Positions 23,448 through 24,043 of a DNA stretch of 24,043 nt are shown piece by piece. Under the pieces are notes generated by a model, which saw nothing but the letters and a program-made list of their open reading frames with translations, made no database searches and was not told the DNA's origin. The stretch lies in NCBI GenBank assembly GCA_903921605.1, contig CAIXQV010000571.1:1-24043 (forward strand), in the 5' to 3' direction. A program made the position numbers and the translations under genes. This DNA comes from an uncultured Planctomycetaceae bacterium. Lineage in GTDB: Bacteria; Planctomycetota; Planctomycetia; Planctomycetales; Planctomycetaceae. Numbering within the stretch: the stretch's first letter is position 1; each line of letters opens with the position of its first letter.

Positions 23448-23827
23448 GGTGGATTCCTGAAAGAAAGCAGCACGAGAATTGACCGTACTGGCTTTGAAAA
23501 GTTATCAGCGTCAATGGTCAGGTAAACGCGTTTCGACATCAATTCGGGAAGAGACAGGAACCTTTAACCAGCAAGACTCATTCTCCCAAAGGTGTTCATC
23601 GTTTAACGGCAAGCCGCAGGCGTACGTGAAAACACCATTCGCTGTCGCCTGCGGCTTGCCGTTAAACGATATATTTCAAGACCTGCCGGCCACGTCCCGC
23701 CAAAGAGTTGCCTACGATTGAGATCGGGCAGACATCATCGCTATAGTCCGCCTCCATCGGAAGCCAGCACCGGCAGTTTCATTGCAGAATCACGTCATTT
23801 CACTCCGTCCTGAAAAACAGACCGCTC
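23448..23827. other. Divergent intergenic region with a 25-bp perfect inverted repeat
   Basis: This 380-bp gap between the SDR gene (minus) and the zinc dehydrogenase gene (plus) must hold both promoters. No clear -35/-10 pair was found. The perfect inverted repeat at 23598-23670 dominates it, and no supported small gene is seen. Confidence 0.5.
23598..23670. repeat. Perfect 25-bp inverted repeat with 23-nt spacer (REP/MITE-like)
   Basis: The arms 23598-23622 and 23646-23670 are exact reverse complements; their core is AACGGCAAGCCGCAGGCG. It sits between two divergent genes, so it is not an ordinary terminator. Perfect arms suggest a young palindromic element. Confidence 0.85.
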
Positions 23828-24043
23828 ATGAAAGCCATTCGACTCGAAGAACCGCGCCGCTTTGAATACGTGGACATTGCTGATCCCGGTCCACCAGGTC
23901 CCGGTCAGGTTCTTGTACGCACGCATCGAATGGGGATTTGCGGGACAGATCTCAGCGGTTTTCTTGGGAAATTTCCGTTTTTTAAGTATCCGCGAGTTCC
24001 CGGCCATGAACTGGGAGTTGAAGTCCTTGCAGTTGGCGACGCC
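23828..24043 (+). CDS. Zinc-dependent alcohol dehydrogenase (MDR), N-terminal part (cut by window end)
   Basis: The first 72 residues are present and the frame is open to the last base. They show the medium-chain dehydrogenase N-terminal GroES-like fold. VLVRTHRMGICGTDLSG gives catalytic zinc ligand Cys38, and RVPGHELGVEV gives His60 and Glu61, as in sorbitol/threonine dehydrogenase relatives. It therefore probably oxidises a polyol or sugar with NAD(P)+ in the cytoplasm. The ATG at 23828 lies after a purine-rich stretch (CCTGAAAAACAGACC) that is only a weak SD. It is divergent from the SDR and FAH-family genes. The cofactor domain is outside the window, so subfamily cannot be set. Confidence 0.9.
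   Translation, partial: MKAIRLEEPRRFEYVDIADPGPPGPGQVLVRTHRMGICGTDLSGFLGKFPFFKYPRVPGHELGVEVLAVGDA

Overview
The window looks like a chromosomal segment of a member of the Planctomycetota. The basis is protein content. There are two DUF1549/DUF1553 surface-type proteins with CNQCH haem-like motifs, a Tat-exported DUF1501 protein, and a cytochrome c plus WD40 protein of the planctomycete PSCyt1 type. There are also a secreted sulfatase-family enzyme, a methanofuran-type C1 gene (mfnB) and an EboD-like sugar-phosphate cyclase. Many starts are GTG or lack a clear Shine-Dalgarno (SD) site, and intergenic regions hold many short hairpins. No rRNA, tRNA, CRISPR array, transposase or phage gene was seen.

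Layout. 1-294 is the 3' end of a multi-pass membrane protein, probably a DMT/EamA transporter. 576-4832 (minus) is a two-gene unit: a 965-aa DUF1549/DUF1553 protein followed by a DUF1501 protein. An 852-bp gap with short palindromes follows. 5685-7739 (minus) is a GT39/ArnT-like membrane glycosyltransferase, divergent from a small TPR protein (7980-8312). A hairpin-rich gap then leads to a minus-strand run: eboD-like cyclase (11498-10296), a charge-polarised conserved hypothetical (10082-9525), a hairpin, and mfnB (9409-8585). 11951-12556 (plus) encodes an exported, extremely cysteine-rich CCAP-repeat protein, followed by three hairpins. 13092-14768 is a SWIM zinc-finger protein ending at a strong terminator shared with the convergent pair 18912-14902 (minus), a cytochrome/WD40 protein then a second DUF1549/DUF1553 protein with Ig-like domains. 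After a gap with an imperfect direct repeat come a sulfatase with an unusual active-site motif (19556-20941) and a LOG-family hydrolase (21050-21595). The right end has an SDR dehydrogenase and an FAH-family enzyme (minus), divergent from a zinc alcohol dehydrogenase cut by the window edge. A perfect 25-bp inverted repeat lies between the divergent units.

How the genes may work together. The two DUF1549/DUF1553 loci look like exported, possibly haem-bearing surface complexes, and each has a different partner (DUF1501 or cytochrome/WD40). The SDR, FAH-family enzyme and zinc dehydrogenase fit a sugar or sugar-acid oxidation pathway (inference), and the sulfatase would suit release of sulfated sugars. 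MfnB links to tetrahydromethanopterin/methanofuran C1 chemistry known in planctomycetes. I see no defence system or mobile island. The most unusual items are the roughly 390-residue coiled-coil insertion in the 965-aa protein, the CCAP-repeat protein, the CRPSL sulfatase and the intergenic repeat elements.
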